Assembly: GCA_035565775.1 (NCBI GenBank)
Contig: DATMRW010000025.1
Location: 62,001 to 126,000, forward strand
Length of the DNA: 64,000 bases
Reading direction: 5' to 3'
From: PRO6 sp035565775
Lineage (GTDB): Bacteria; Pseudomonadota; Alphaproteobacteria; Rhizobiales; Xanthobacteraceae
Made by a program: the position numbers and the translations under genes. How positions within the stretch are numbered: the stretch's first letter is position 1; each line of letters starts with the position of its first letter. The notes under the pieces were generated by a model, which ran no database searches, was not told the DNA's origin, and saw only the letters and a list, made by a program, of their open reading frames with translations. Positions 1 through 9,215 of the stretch are shown in pieces.

Positions 1-2
1 AC

Positions 3-1268
3 ATCATCTTCTTCTGGGTCGCCCGGATGATGATGATGGGCCTGCACTTCATGAAGGACGTGCCGTTCCCGACCGTCTACATCCACGCCCTCGTCCGCGA
101 CGAGAAGGGCGCGAAGATGTCGAAGTCGAAGGGCAACGTCATCGATCCGCTCAACCTGATCGACGAGTATGGCGCGGACGCGCTGCGCTTCACGCTGACC
201 GCGATGGCGGCGCAGGGCCGCGACATCAAGCTCGCGACCAACCGCGTCGAAGGCTACCGCAATTTCGCGACCAAGCTCTGGAACGCCTGCCGTTTCGCCG
301 AAATGAACGGCTGCGTGATGCCGGCTGGGTTCGGGCCGACCAAGGCCAAGCTCACGCTCAATCGCTGGATCGCGCATGAAACCAGCATCGCCGGCCGGGA
401 AGTGACCGAGGCGCTGGAAGCCTATCGCTTCAACGACGCAGCCAATGCGATCTATCGTTTCGTCTGGAACGTGTACTGCGACTGGTATCTCGAACTCGCA
501 AAGCCGGTGCTCACCGGCGCCGAAGGCGATGCCAAGAACGAGACGCGGGCGATGGTCGCCTGGGTGCGCGACGAGATTTTGAAGCTGCTGCACCCGTTCA
601 TGCCGTTCATCACCGAGGAACTGTGGGCGGTGACCGCGCCGCGCAGCGGGCTGCTGACGCTGGCTGACTGGCCGCTCCGCGCGCAGGCAACCGTGGCCGA
701 GAGCGGCCTTGTGAGCTTGATGGCCGGCGACCCGCTGGCGGTCGTTCCGGCGGCGGTAGCTGCCGAGCCGGAGCTGTTCAGCGATCCCAAGGCTGAGGCC
801 GAAATCGGTTGGGTCGTCGATCTCGTCACCGCGATCCGTTCGCTGCGGGCCGAGATGAACATACCGCCGGCGACGCTGATCCCGATCAATCTCGTGGGCG
901 TCTCGGAGGAGACGGCGGCGCGTGCCAAGCGCTGGCATGAGATGATCGGCCGGCTCGCCCGCGTCGAAAGCATCTCGATCGAACCGACCGTGCCGAGGGG
1001 AGCCGTGCAGTTGCTGGTCCGCGGCGATGTCGTGGCGCTGCCGCTCAAGGGCGTGATCGATCTTGCCGCCGAGCAGGCGCGACTCGACAAGGAAGCGCAG
1101 AAGGTCGAAGCCGACATCAAGCGCGTCGATGCCAAGCTCGGCAATGTCGACTTCCTGTCGCGCGCGCCCGAGGAGGTGATCGACGAGCAGCGCGAGAAGC
1201 GCGCCGACGCCGAGGCGCGGCGGGAAAAGATCCGCGAGGCGCTCGAGCGGCTCAAGGCCGTGATCTGA
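3..1268 (+). CDS. valS: Valine--tRNA ligase, C-terminal part (cut by window edge)
   Basis: This is the 3' part of the cytoplasmic enzyme that charges tRNA-Val with valine. The open frame runs in from the window edge; the codons before the first Met run already read IIFFWVARMM, typical of the ValS catalytic core, so the true start lies outside. The class I KMSKS signature (KMSKSKGN) is near position 115 and is followed by the anticodon-binding helical domain. The last 70 or so residues are a charged Lys/Glu/Arg-rich coiled coil, as in the ValS tRNA-binding arm. The HIGH motif and most of the editing domain are missing only because of the edge. The gene converges on the GGDEF gene downstream and ends just before a strong hairpin. 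Confidence 0.97.
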   Translation: MIFFWVARMMMMGLHFMKDVPFPTVYIHALVRDEKGAKMSKSKGNVIDPLNLIDEYGADALRFTLTAMAAQGRDIKLATNRVEGYRNFATKLWNACRFAEMNGCVMPAGFGPTKAKLTLNRWIAHETSIAGREVTEALEAYRFNDAANAIYRFVWNVYCDWYLELAKPVLTGAEGDAKNETRAMVAWVRDEILKLLHPFMPFITEELWAVTAPRSGLLTLADWPLRAQATVAESGLVSLMAGDPLAVVPAAVAAEPELFSDPKAEAEIGWVVDLVTAIRSLRAEMNIPPATLIPINLVGVSEETAARAKRWHEMIGRLARVESISIEPTVPRGAVQLLVRGDVVALPLKGVIDLAAEQARLDKEAQKVEADIKRVDAKLGNVDFLSRAPEEVIDEQREKRADAEARREKIREALERLKAVI

Positions 1269-1281
1269 GCCAGCAGAAACG

Positions 1282-1310
1282 AAAAGGGGCGCACACGGTG
1301 CTCCCCTTTT
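1282..1310. terminator. Bidirectional intrinsic terminator between valS and the GGDEF gene
   Basis: AAAAGGGG at 1282–1289 pairs with CCCCTTTT at 1303–1310, and an inner GCAC/GTGC stem closes a 3-nt loop. T-runs lie on both sides, so it can stop valS on the plus strand and the convergent GGDEF gene on the minus strand. Confidence 0.85.
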
Positions 1311-1336
1311 TCATGTCCGCTGTTAGATGTCCGCAG

Positions 1337-2536
1337 CTACATATCGGCGGCTTGCCGGTCGCGTGCTGTGAGCGCGCCTTCGTTCAGGCGTTCCAGATCC
1401 TCGCAATAGGTCTGGTTACGCCCGCGGCGCTTGGCCTCGTACATGTAGCCGTCGGCACGGTTCACGGTGTCCCACAGGGATTCGCCCGGCCGGTAGTGGG
1501 CGATGCCGAAGCTTGCGGTCACCGGCACCGACGGAGGAATGCCGGGGAAGGTCGAAGCCGCAAACTGGGTGCGCAGCATTTCGCTGAACTCGAAGACGGT
1601 CTGCTTGTCGTCGCCGCCGAGCAGCATCACGAATTCCTCGCCGCCGATGCGCCCCGCAAAGTTGCCGCTGCGCATGTGGAGGCGGGCAATCTGGCCGATG
1701 GTGCGCAGCACCACATCGCCGGTGGCGTGGCCGTATTCGTCGTTGATCGTCTTGAAGTGGTCGACGTCGCACATCACGATCGAGTAGGGGCGCGAATAGA
1801 CCGGCTTGATGAAGCTGGCTGCATGCGCCTCGAAGCCGCGGCGGTTGAGGAGGCTGGTGAGCGGGTCGGTGTTGCCGGTTTCGTTCAACTGCTCAAACAG
1901 ATCCACCATGATGCGGCCGAACAGCGTCGCCACCAGAATGGAGCCGGTTACGGGCATCGCGACCTGATAGGCGAGCCAGAACGGTGAATCGAGCAGGTCG
2001 GCATAGTTGTCGTAGGACGACAGGCCGATCGTGAGCGTTGCGCGTATGATGAGCAGCAGCGCGAAGCACAGCAGCACCCAGAACAGGATCCGGTCCATCA
2101 TCGCCGCCCGCGCGAGCCCGCGTAGCCGGTAGGAGGCGTACAGGATCATGACGCCGGGCCCGATATTCATGACGTAGAGGCGGCCCGCCATGTTGGGCCA
2201 CCAGTATGTGAAGGCGAGCAGCAGGGCCATGAGGACAGCGACCGAGCCGACCTTCAGAGCAACATTGGCGGGCAGCTGGTAGCGGTCAAGGACGCCGAGA
2301 ACGATCAGGACCGTGGCGGAAAAATAGAAGAAGCCGGCGATGAGGACGAGATGATCGATGTTGCTCGGCCAGGCGAGGATCCGCATGGCAATCGCGATGC
2401 CGAAGAAGAAAAGGCCGACGCTGAGCTTAAGCAGGTGGCTGCGGCGGTCGGCGAATGTGTAGATCGCCGCGAAGGACAGCGAAAAGATGAAGGCGAGCGC
2501 CGGATTGACCAGGGTCAGGATCTGATTGTGTGTCAC
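1337..2536 (-). CDS. Membrane-anchored GGDEF diguanylate cyclase
   Basis: The 399-residue protein starts at a GTG codon. Residues 1–215 form about six or seven hydrophobic segments without a recognised sensor domain. The C-terminal GGDEF domain starts at DPLTSLLNRRGF and has an intact GGEEF active-site motif at about residues 298–302, so synthesis of cyclic di-GMP from two GTP at the inner membrane is likely. The product-inhibition I-site (RxxD five residues before the motif) reads RSGN, so feedback inhibition is probably lost. Architecture is very similar to the gene at 44880–46085, suggesting paralogues. It stands alone, convergent with valS. The signal sensed is unknown. Confidence 0.88.
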   Translation of the reverse strand: MTHNQILTLVNPALAFIFSLSFAAIYTFADRRSHLLKLSVGLFFFGIAIAMRILAWPSNIDHLVLIAGFFYFSATVLIVLGVLDRYQLPANVALKVGSVAVLMALLLAFTYWWPNMAGRLYVMNIGPGVMILYASYRLRGLARAAMMDRILFWVLLCFALLLIIRATLTIGLSSYDNYADLLDSPFWLAYQVAMPVTGSILVATLFGRIMVDLFEQLNETGNTDPLTSLLNRRGFEAHAASFIKPVYSRPYSIVMCDVDHFKTINDEYGHATGDVVLRTIGQIARLHMRSGNFAGRIGGEEFVMLLGGDDKQTVFEFSEMLRTQFAASTFPGIPPSVPVTASFGIAHYRPGESLWDTVNRADGYMYEAKRRGRNQTYCEDLERLNEGALTARDRQAADM

Positions 2537-2880
2537 GGCAACAACCCGGAATTGCTGTCTTCCACCTGTCGCTTGCTGGTTGCCCCTATCAACCTTGCGT
2601 CAATGATGGTCTTTCAACGGTGAATGGGGTGAGGACGGCGCGAAATATTCGCTATGGGGACCAGAATCGATGCTGGAACCGCATCCGCATCATTCCTAGC
2701 CGGTTCATCCGGGGCCGACCAGCCGGTGCGGCAACGCTCCCGCAGATAGTCGTGGAAGAGCGTAATTGCCGAAAGATTCATGAAAATGCGGCGCTTGCCG
2801 GACGATGTCGCGCGGGCCCCGAGCGACGCCGTCTGGCTACGGCGGGAATTGGGCGTGAGCGAACGGTCGGCGGGGGATGA
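2537..2880. other. Intergenic region without recognised gene
   Basis: These 344 bases lie between the start of the GGDEF gene and the 3' end of tRNA-Lys. Short open frames occur, but none has a convincing ribosome-binding site or recognisable product. The part next to 2536 must carry the GGDEF promoter. I see no other clear structure. Confidence 0.5.
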
Positions 2881-2955
2881 TGGTGGGCTGGATGGGGGTC
2901 GAACCCATGACCATTCGATTAAAAGTCGAATGCTCTACCACTGAGCTACCAGCCC
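2881..2955 (-). tRNA. tRNA-Lys (anticodon TTT)
   Basis: On the minus strand the 72-nt body folds into a full cloverleaf. The acceptor stem is GGGCTGG with CCAGCCC, the D arm is GCTC/GAGC, the anticodon stem is TTCGA/TCGAA with loop CTTTTAA, and the T arm is ATGGG/CCCAT with loop TTCGACC. The anticodon TTT reads Lys AAA/AAG. The 3' CCA is encoded (2881–2883). The gene stands alone. Confidence 0.97.
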
Positions 2956-3266
2956 TCAAGACCCGCATCGAGCTGGCCTTAAGTCCGAGGCGCAAGCGCG
3001 CTCGTGGCCGCAACGGTTGAGGTCATCGCGGCGCGGAGGCGGCGGGATGAATGACCGTCACGGCCTTCACACCGGCGCCGAGCGGGGCGCCTGTGTGAGC
3101 CGCTGTTTAGGGTGATGAACCCGTCTGGTCAATAGCGGCCTGCCAAAAACCGCCGCTAAACACTGGATTCCTGTGCTTGCGCATGGATTTACGACCGCGC
3201 GCAGGGCTCCGGGAAGGCAATTTTGCGCGGGCGCGGTGCGGCGGGGGCGAATCTGTCGCCGCCCGG
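2956..3266. other. Intergenic region without recognised gene
   Basis: These 311 bases separate the 5' end of tRNA-Lys from the 3' end of ndvB. The tRNA promoter must lie in the first part. I see no convincing reading frame or strong hairpin. Confidence 0.5.
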
Positions 3267-5933
3267 TCAGTTGCGCTCCCGCTTCACCTCCGCCTTGATC
3301 GGCTGCGAGATCTTGAGCTGCGCGGGCAACTCCGACGGCGGCCGCAGGCCGATCAACTCGGCGAGGTGGGCCGCGCCCTCGCGCCAGAAGCCGAACAGGT
3401 TGATCCGTGAGTTCTCCAAGAGCGCAATTGCCACGGCCGAGAGGAAGGGCAGGCTCTGCAGTACCAAGACCCCGGCGAAGATGTAGATCTCGGTGATCTG
3501 CCGAAAACTGTTGCTCATCACCAGCACCGCCGCGCCGAGCAGCAGCAGCACGCCGATCACCGCTTCCCAGAACGCCTGGAATTCGATCGAGATCAGCGAC
3601 AGGCCACCCTTGGACGTGCGGGTGAAGGGAAGGTGATCCTTGATCAGGCCGTCGGCGACGGCGCGGGACACCGTCCATTGCACCGACATTGCGGCGATCA
3701 TCGCGCCCATCATCTGCCCGAACTTCACCGGCACCCGCAGCCGGTAGAGTGAGAGGAAGTGCGCCATCGAGACGACGAAGGCGGCGATGATCGGCAGCGT
3801 GAGGATTTTGTCGGGAATGGCGATGTCGGCGAAGGCGACGACCGGCACCCAGACGAGGTTGAGGAGGGCGACGACCACGCCGAGGCTTTCCGCGCCGAGC
3901 CAGTTGAGCCAGCCGAGGCCGAATTCGCGCTTCTGGTCCGCCGTCAGCATACTATTGCCCGGCAGGAAGCGCCGCCAGTGCTTCTTGATGATCTGGAAGC
4001 CGCCATAGGCCCAGCGGTGGCGCTGCTTCTTGAACGCCTCGTAGGTGTCAGGGAGAAGGCCATAGCCGTAGCGACGGTTGGTATAGTGGCTGAGCCAGCC
4101 CTTCTGCACGATCAGGAGGCCGAGATCGGAATCCTCGCAGATCGTGTCGCTCGACCAGCCGCCGACGTCGTCCATCGCGGCGCGGCGGATCAGGCACATC
4201 GTGCCGTGGACGATGATGGCGTTGAACTCGTTGCGCTGGACCATGCCGATATCGAAGAAGCCGGCATATTCGCCGTTCATAGCGTAGTGCATGATCGAGC
4301 GGTCGCCGTCGCGGTGATCCTGCGGGGCCTGCACGATGCCGACACGCGGATCGGCGAAGGCGGGGACGAGATCGGACAGCCAGTCGGGCGTGACGGTGTA
4401 GTCGGCGTCGATGATGCCGATGATCTCGGCGTCGGCCGCAGTGCGCTCCATCGCAATGCGCAGGGCGCCCGCCTTGAAGCCTTCGACCTTTTCCGCATTG
4501 ATGAACTTGAAGCGCTCGCCAAGCATCCGGCAGTGATCCTGGATCGGCTGCCAGAACGCCGGATCAGGCGTGTTGTTGATGATCACCACGCATTCGAAGT
4601 TCGGATAGTCGAGCTTGGCGACCGCATCGAGCGTCTGCTTGAGCATCTCCGGCGGCTCGTAATAGGCCGGGACGTGGATCGAGACCTTGGGTGTCGGGCC
4701 GTTGGCCGGGCGCTTGTCCTGCTTCCTGATCAAGCGGGCCGGCTTGTGGCCGAAGGCGATGGTGGCGATTTCCTCGATGCGCGCCATCGCGATCAGCACG
4801 AGGGGCACCAAGAGCGTCAGGCCGAGGGTGAGGGCGAGCGCCGAGCCGAAGACGAAATAGTGCGTCGTCCAATAGGAGAACACGGTGGCGACCCAGGCGC
4901 CGACGCCTTGCGCCGCGGCCGCCAGCATCACCGCCTGCAGCATTGTCGGTCGCTTCAGACGGAGGATCGGCGCGGACAGGAGCAGGCCGACCAGAAGCGC
5001 AATGATCGCCAGCTTCCAGTAGTGCGGATCGACCACCGGGCCGGTCCATGCAAACTTCTGCTCGCGGCTGGCGTTCAAAATGCCCCAGTACGGGCCGACG
5101 CCGCCCTCAAAATACTTCCACGGCTGATCGATCGCTTCGACGATATTGTATTCCATGCCGACGGCGTCGGCGCGGCTGACGAAGTTGCGCAGCACGACGG
5201 CCTGTTCGACGCGGCCGGGGGTGGCGGCCTTGAGGTTGTAGCCCGCGCTTGGCCAGCCGAACTCGGCGATCACGATGCGCTTGCCGGGGAAGGTGTCGCG
5301 CAGTTTCTGGTAGATGATCAGCGCCTGATCGACGGCCTGCTTTTCCGAAAAGCCTTCCCAGTAGGGCAGGATGTGAGCGGCGATGAAGTCGACCGACGAC
5401 GCGAGCTCGGGGTGCTCGATCCAGATGTTCCAGATCTCGCCGGTCGTGACCGGAACGTTGGTGCTGCTCTTGACCCGCTGGATCAGCTTTATGAGGTCTT
5501 CGACCTTCTGCTCGCCGCGGTAGATCGTCTCGTTGCCGACGACGATGCCGTTGACGTTGCTGTTGCGCTTGGCAAGTTCGAGCGCGGCATGCATTTCGCG
5601 CTCGTTGCGATCGTTGTCCTTGTCGATCCACGCGCCGACGGTGACCTTGAGGCCGACCTCGTTGGCGATCGCCGGCACGAGTTCGACGCCGCCGGTTGAC
5701 GAATACAGACGGATGGCGCGCGTCAGCGGCGCGAGCACCTTCAGGTCGTTGCGGATTTTTTCGACGGTCGGGATGTTGTCGACGTCGGGGTGCCCGGTGC
5801 CTTCGAACGGAGCGTAGGAGAGGCTCGGAAACACGCCCCGAAATTCGGGAGCCTGCTGCCTATCCTGCAAGAGCCCCCAAAGAGCGGCGTGAACGGCGGA
5901 AACAAGCAACAAGACAGCGACGACAGCGCGCAT
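3267..5933 (-). CDS. ndvB: Cyclic beta-glucan synthase: GH17-like domain fused to membrane GT2 glycosyltransferase (NdvB-like)
   Basis: The protein has 888 residues (about 100 kDa). Residues 1–20 are a membrane anchor. Residues 35–295 form a GH17 beta-glucanase-like domain, with candidate acid/base Glu135 in GNETIYRGE and nucleophile Glu224 in IAEFGWPSAG. Two or more membrane helices (305–390) lead to a family 2 glycosyltransferase domain with DAD (509–511), EDSD (600–603) and QRHRW (637–641), the processive-synthase signature, followed by C-terminal membrane helices. The size and the neighbouring ndvD- and ndvC-like genes match the Bradyrhizobium japonicum NdvB beta-(1,3)-glucosyltransferase for periplasmic cyclic glucans. 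The GH17-like domain may cyclise or transfer chains (inference). Confidence 0.88.
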   Translation of the reverse strand: MRAVVAVLLLVSAVHAALWGLLQDRQQAPEFRGVFPSLSYAPFEGTGHPDVDNIPTVEKIRNDLKVLAPLTRAIRLYSSTGGVELVPAIANEVGLKVTVGAWIDKDNDRNEREMHAALELAKRNSNVNGIVVGNETIYRGEQKVEDLIKLIQRVKSSTNVPVTTGEIWNIWIEHPELASSVDFIAAHILPYWEGFSEKQAVDQALIIYQKLRDTFPGKRIVIAEFGWPSAGYNLKAATPGRVEQAVVLRNFVSRADAVGMEYNIVEAIDQPWKYFEGGVGPYWGILNASREQKFAWTGPVVDPHYWKLAIIALLVGLLLSAPILRLKRPTMLQAVMLAAAAQGVGAWVATVFSYWTTHYFVFGSALALTLGLTLLVPLVLIAMARIEEIATIAFGHKPARLIRKQDKRPANGPTPKVSIHVPAYYEPPEMLKQTLDAVAKLDYPNFECVVIINNTPDPAFWQPIQDHCRMLGERFKFINAEKVEGFKAGALRIAMERTAADAEIIGIIDADYTVTPDWLSDLVPAFADPRVGIVQAPQDHRDGDRSIMHYAMNGEYAGFFDIGMVQRNEFNAIIVHGTMCLIRRAAMDDVGGWSSDTICEDSDLGLLIVQKGWLSHYTNRRYGYGLLPDTYEAFKKQRHRWAYGGFQIIKKHWRRFLPGNSMLTADQKREFGLGWLNWLGAESLGVVVALLNLVWVPVVAFADIAIPDKILTLPIIAAFVVSMAHFLSLYRLRVPVKFGQMMGAMIAAMSVQWTVSRAVADGLIKDHLPFTRTSKGGLSLISIEFQAFWEAVIGVLLLLGAAVLVMSNSFRQITEIYIFAGVLVLQSLPFLSAVAIALLENSRINLFGFWREGAAHLAELIGLRPPSELPAQLKISQPIKAEVKRERN

Positions 5934-6112
5934 CGCAACATACCATTTCAGGGGTAATCGGCATAAATCGAGCCTGTCCCCATGGCTCGACCCGGATGCG
6001 GTGACCCAGCATAACCGGGTCGTACCTTTTCACAACTCGTATGGTGCCGTGGCGATTTAAGGGCACGGCACCATTGAATTTGATCACGGGAATTGTGCAG
6101 CCGCGCGCCGCG

Positions 6113-6706
6113 TTACTTTTGCTGCGGCGCGGGGGCAGGGGCCGGTGCTGCGCTCTGCGACGGTGCAGCCGGGGTCGCCGCTGCGGGCGGCTGGGCAGGC
6201 GGCGGCGTCGGGCCGGCGGGCACCGAGGCGTTGGCTGCCGGCGGCTGGGCGTTGGTGTTGATCCAGCACGCATGCACGCGGCTGCTCAGGCTTTCCGGCT
6301 GTTTCGGATCGATCGCGCCAAAGCGGACGAGGCAGCGGAACGCCGCCTGGATATGGCCGCCGGGGCAGCCGAAACGCTCATAGAGGTCGAGATGGCGGAA
6401 GGCGGTGTCGAGATCGTCGCGCCACATCAGGAGAACGACGCGGCGTCCGAGCCAGACGCATTCCGGATTGCCGGCGGGACCATTGATGGCCTGAGCGGCT
6501 TCGGAGAACTCGTTGACCTTGCGCTGGCTTTCCTTGGCCGCGTCCGGTTGCTGGGTGGCCGGAGGCTGCGAGGATTTTTGCTGATCCTGGGGGCGCTGGT
6601 CGCCGCTTTGCGCGTGGGCAGCACCCATTCCGATCAAAAGCGCAGCGCCTGACACGGCGATGCAACGAACCACGGTGTCCTTCAAACCATCAACCAAGCG
6701 CCGCAT
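6113..6706 (-). CDS. ndvD: NdvD-like beta-glucan biosynthesis accessory protein
   Basis: From the ATG at 6706, preceded by GGGGAC, the product has 197 residues; a TTG at 6721 would add five. It has one N-terminal hydrophobic segment ending in AHAQ, either a signal peptide or an anchor. A Gln/Pro-rich linker, a compact domain with four Cys around residues 80–150, and an Ala/Pro-rich tail follow. In B. japonicum a third glucan gene, ndvD, lies between ndvB and ndvC and encodes a small one-helix protein needed for glucan synthesis. Position and build agree with this frame. The assignment rests on context and general features, not alignment, and the biochemical role is unknown. Confidence 0.68.
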   Translation of the reverse strand: MRRLVDGLKDTVVRCIAVSGAALLIGMGAAHAQSGDQRPQDQQKSSQPPATQQPDAAKESQRKVNEFSEAAQAINGPAGNPECVWLGRRVVLLMWRDDLDTAFRHLDLYERFGCPGGHIQAAFRCLVRFGAIDPKQPESLSSRVHACWINTNAQPPAANASVPAGPTPPPAQPPAAATPAAPSQSAAPAPAPAPQQK

Positions 6707-7114
6707 GACGTCCCCGATCAATACCGACGACCGGCCGGCGTCGTGTGAACCCGAGCAGATTTGCTCACGGTCTGATGCCGGTCAAATTCGTCCCCAATGC
6801 GGCGATATCTTTCATCGTCCGCAGGAAAATCCCATGACGGACATTTGCGATTTTGTCCAGCAATGTCGCAACCAAAGCGCGTTTCCTGGGCGTCCTGTGG
6901 CGGCAATGCGGCCATTCCGGCGCGTCCGTATGTTCGATTTTCTCCCGTTGCTCGAATCGTGCGGCATTTGTGTGCGATGCAGAATCAAAGGTTGGCAGAT
7001 CGGCCCGGAGGCTATAATCCGGACTCCTTCTCGATCGGTTCTTGTGTATGGCAGGGCGTGGGGCGCTTCTGCGCAGATTTGTTTGGTTGATCGCCAACCA
7101 GAATTCGGAAAAAG
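6707..7114. promoter_or_regulatory. Divergent intergenic region between ndvD/ndvB and ndvC
   Basis: About 400 bases separate the divergently transcribed ndvD and ndvC and must hold both promoters. Small open frames on both strands have no recognisable product. I could not assign -35/-10 boxes with confidence. The region looks less GC-rich than its neighbours, as expected for a promoter. Confidence 0.5.
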
Positions 7115-8779
7115 GTGGGGGCCTTCCTTTCTGAATTTGCACCACGAGGGAGCAGATCCATTTCTTTTCGGACGCCGCTGGCGCTTCTCATTGTTTCGTT
7201 GGGTGTGATTGTCGGGGTGTGGTGGTGGATCGCCACGCCCGTACATCTTGCGCGTGCGCCGATAGACCCTTCCGCGAAACTCGAATGCGTATCCTACGCG
7301 CCGTTCCGGGGTAACCAGTCGCCGATGGACCAGACGCTGGTTGTCGGCCCCGAGCAGATCGCCGAGGATTTTGCGCAGCTTGCCCAGGTTTCCAAGTGCG
7401 TGCGCACCTATTCGGTCGATCAGGGCCTCGAGCGCGCACCTGAGGTGGCAGCGAAGGCCGGGCTCAAGGTGATGCTCGGCATCTGGATCGGCCCCGACAA
7501 GCAGAAGAACGCCAATCAGATCGCCACCGCGGTTCAACTCACCAAGGACTATCCGGGCGTGATCAGCGCCGTGATCGTCGGCAACGAGGTGCTGCTGCGC
7601 GGCGAGATGACGACGACCGATCTCGTCAACACCATCCGCTACGTGAAGTCGCAGGTCTCGGTGCCGGCGACTTATGCCGATGTCTGGGAATTCTGGCTGC
7701 GCAACCGCGAAATCGAAAGCGTCACCGACTTCGTCACCGTCCATATCCTGCCGTTCTGGGAGGATTTTCCGGTCAGGGCGCGCCATGCCGCCGCCCATGT
7801 CGACGCCATTCGCAAGCGCGTCGCCATTGCGTTTCCCGACAAGGAAGTGCTGATCGGCGAAACCGGCTGGCCGAGCGCCGGACGGATGCGCGAGGGCGCG
7901 CTGCCGTCGCGGACCAATCAGGCACGGGTGGTGTCCGAAATTCTGGATCTGGCGGCGCGCGAGAATTTTCGCGTCAACCTGATCGAGGCCTATGACCAGC
8001 CGTGGAAGCGCCGCTTCGAGGGCACCGTCGGCGGCTACTGGGGCCTTTATGACGCCGACCACCGCACGCTGAAATATCCGGCGGGCATGCCGATCAGCAA
8101 CTTCCCGTTCTGGAAGTGGCAGATGGGGATTGGCCTTGCCTTCAGCCTGCTGGTGTTTGCCGTGGCGTGGCGCACCGCGATCCGCCGGCCGTGGTCGCCG
8201 CGCTGGACCCTGTGGACCTCCGTGGCGATCTCGGCAACTGTCGGCGGCACGCTGCTCGGCCTCGCCATTGAGAAGATGTTCGTTGAAAGCCTTGATCTAG
8301 GCGCCTGGATTCGCTGGACTTTCCTCTGCGCTGCCGGAATTGCGTCGCCGCTTCTCGCCTCCCATGCGCTGATGCGCAGCCAGTCGTTGCCGACCTTCTC
8401 CGAACTGCTCAGCCCGGCGCCGCTCGGCCGCAATTGGGGATGGCAGACCTATCTCCTGGGCGCGACGCTGCTGGTGACGACGCTGATCGCGTCCGAAACC
8501 GCGCTCGGCTTCGTCTTCGATCCGCGCTATCGCGATTTCCCCTATGGGGCGCTGTCGATGGCGGTGATCCCGCTGGTCGGGCTGATGGTCTACAACCGTC
8601 CGTCCAAGGGAGTGCGGCCGATGGCCGAGGCGGTCTTCGCCGGTCTGCTTGTTCTGTCAGTTGCCTATATCGCCTTCAACGAAGGCGGCGCGAACTGGCA
8701 GTCGCTGTGGACCTGCGGACTGTATCTGCTGCTGGGCGTTACGCTGTGGCAGGCGCGGGACGGGCAAAGCCAAGAATAA
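7115..8779 (+). CDS. ndvC: Membrane GH17-like glucan glucosyltransferase (NdvC-like)
   Basis: The protein has 554 residues (about 61 kDa). An N-terminal anchor (20–42) precedes a GH17-like domain (55–330) with candidate catalytic Glu158 in IVGNEVLLRGE and Glu249 in IGETGWPSAG. Several membrane helices fill residues 335–550. This matches B. japonicum NdvC, a roughly 62 kDa membrane protein with similarity to yeast beta-1,3-glucanases that is required for the beta-(1,6) linkages of cyclic glucan. There is no GT2 domain, so it probably remodels chains by transglycosylation (inference). The start is uncertain: GTG at 7115 follows an A-rich stretch, and an in-frame stop at 7088 limits extension. 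Its 3' end overlaps the convergent gene by 41 bases. Confidence 0.83.
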   Translation: MGAFLSEFAPRGSRSISFRTPLALLIVSLGVIVGVWWWIATPVHLARAPIDPSAKLECVSYAPFRGNQSPMDQTLVVGPEQIAEDFAQLAQVSKCVRTYSVDQGLERAPEVAAKAGLKVMLGIWIGPDKQKNANQIATAVQLTKDYPGVISAVIVGNEVLLRGEMTTTDLVNTIRYVKSQVSVPATYADVWEFWLRNREIESVTDFVTVHILPFWEDFPVRARHAAAHVDAIRKRVAIAFPDKEVLIGETGWPSAGRMREGALPSRTNQARVVSEILDLAARENFRVNLIEAYDQPWKRRFEGTVGGYWGLYDADHRTLKYPAGMPISNFPFWKWQMGIGLAFSLLVFAVAWRTAIRRPWSPRWTLWTSVAISATVGGTLLGLAIEKMFVESLDLGAWIRWTFLCAAGIASPLLASHALMRSQSLPTFSELLSPAPLGRNWGWQTYLLGATLLVTTLIASETALGFVFDPRYRDFPYGALSMAVIPLVGLMVYNRPSKGVRPMAEAVFAGLLVLSVAYIAFNEGGANWQSLWTCGLYLLLGVTLWQARDGQSQE

Positions 8780-9119
8780 GCAGCCCGATCGCCAGACCCG
8801 ACAAGCCGATATTGTAAAAGACGATACCGAACCCGGCGGCGATGATGCCGCCGGTGAGGGTGACGATCGACGGCCGGATCAGGTGCAGCGCCGCGATCAC
8901 CATGGCGGTGATGCCGAAGACCGAATTCTTGAACAGCGCCATCACCAGCAGCCGCGTCTTGCACAGCATCGTCGGCAGGCCGGCTTCGCAGGCGAGCGCG
9001 ACCTGCGAGAACTCCAGCGCGAGATAGCGCAGGTATATCGCATAGCCGACGGTCACGAAGCCGACGATCAGGATCCACTGGACTTGGCGGGCGGTAAGCC
9101 GGAACGGTTCTTTGGTCAT
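8739..9119 (-). CDS. Small four-helix membrane protein, function unknown
   Basis: The 126-residue product has about four hydrophobic segments (residues 14–35, 55–80, 83–103 and 103–122) and a short basic cytoplasmic N terminus. Two Cys (CEAGLPTMLC) lie in the loop after the first helix. I do not recognise a named family. The ATG at 9119 is a reasonable start. It converges with ndvC and overlaps its end by 41 bases, so a role in glucan export is possible but unsupported. Hydrophobicity pattern and codon use favour a real gene over a shadow frame. Confidence 0.7.
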   Translation of the reverse strand: MTKEPFRLTARQVQWILIVGFVTVGYAIYLRYLALEFSQVALACEAGLPTMLCKTRLLVMALFKNSVFGITAMVIAALHLIRPSIVTLTGGIIAAGFGIVFYNIGLSGLAIGLLILGFARPAPATA

Positions 9120-9215
9120 GGCCGATTTATCTGCCAGCGCGGCCGATCCGGCAACCCTAAAGATTACTCATGCCCCGCCAATCGGCAGCGAGGCACGGCA
9201 GGCGGAGTTCCGCCG

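Noticed and set aside
3759..5699. 646-residue plus-strand open frame opposite ndvB
   Set aside because: It lies fully inside a clear glycosyltransferase gene, has the Arg/Asp/Glu-rich make-up of antisense frames in GC-rich DNA, and shows no domain.
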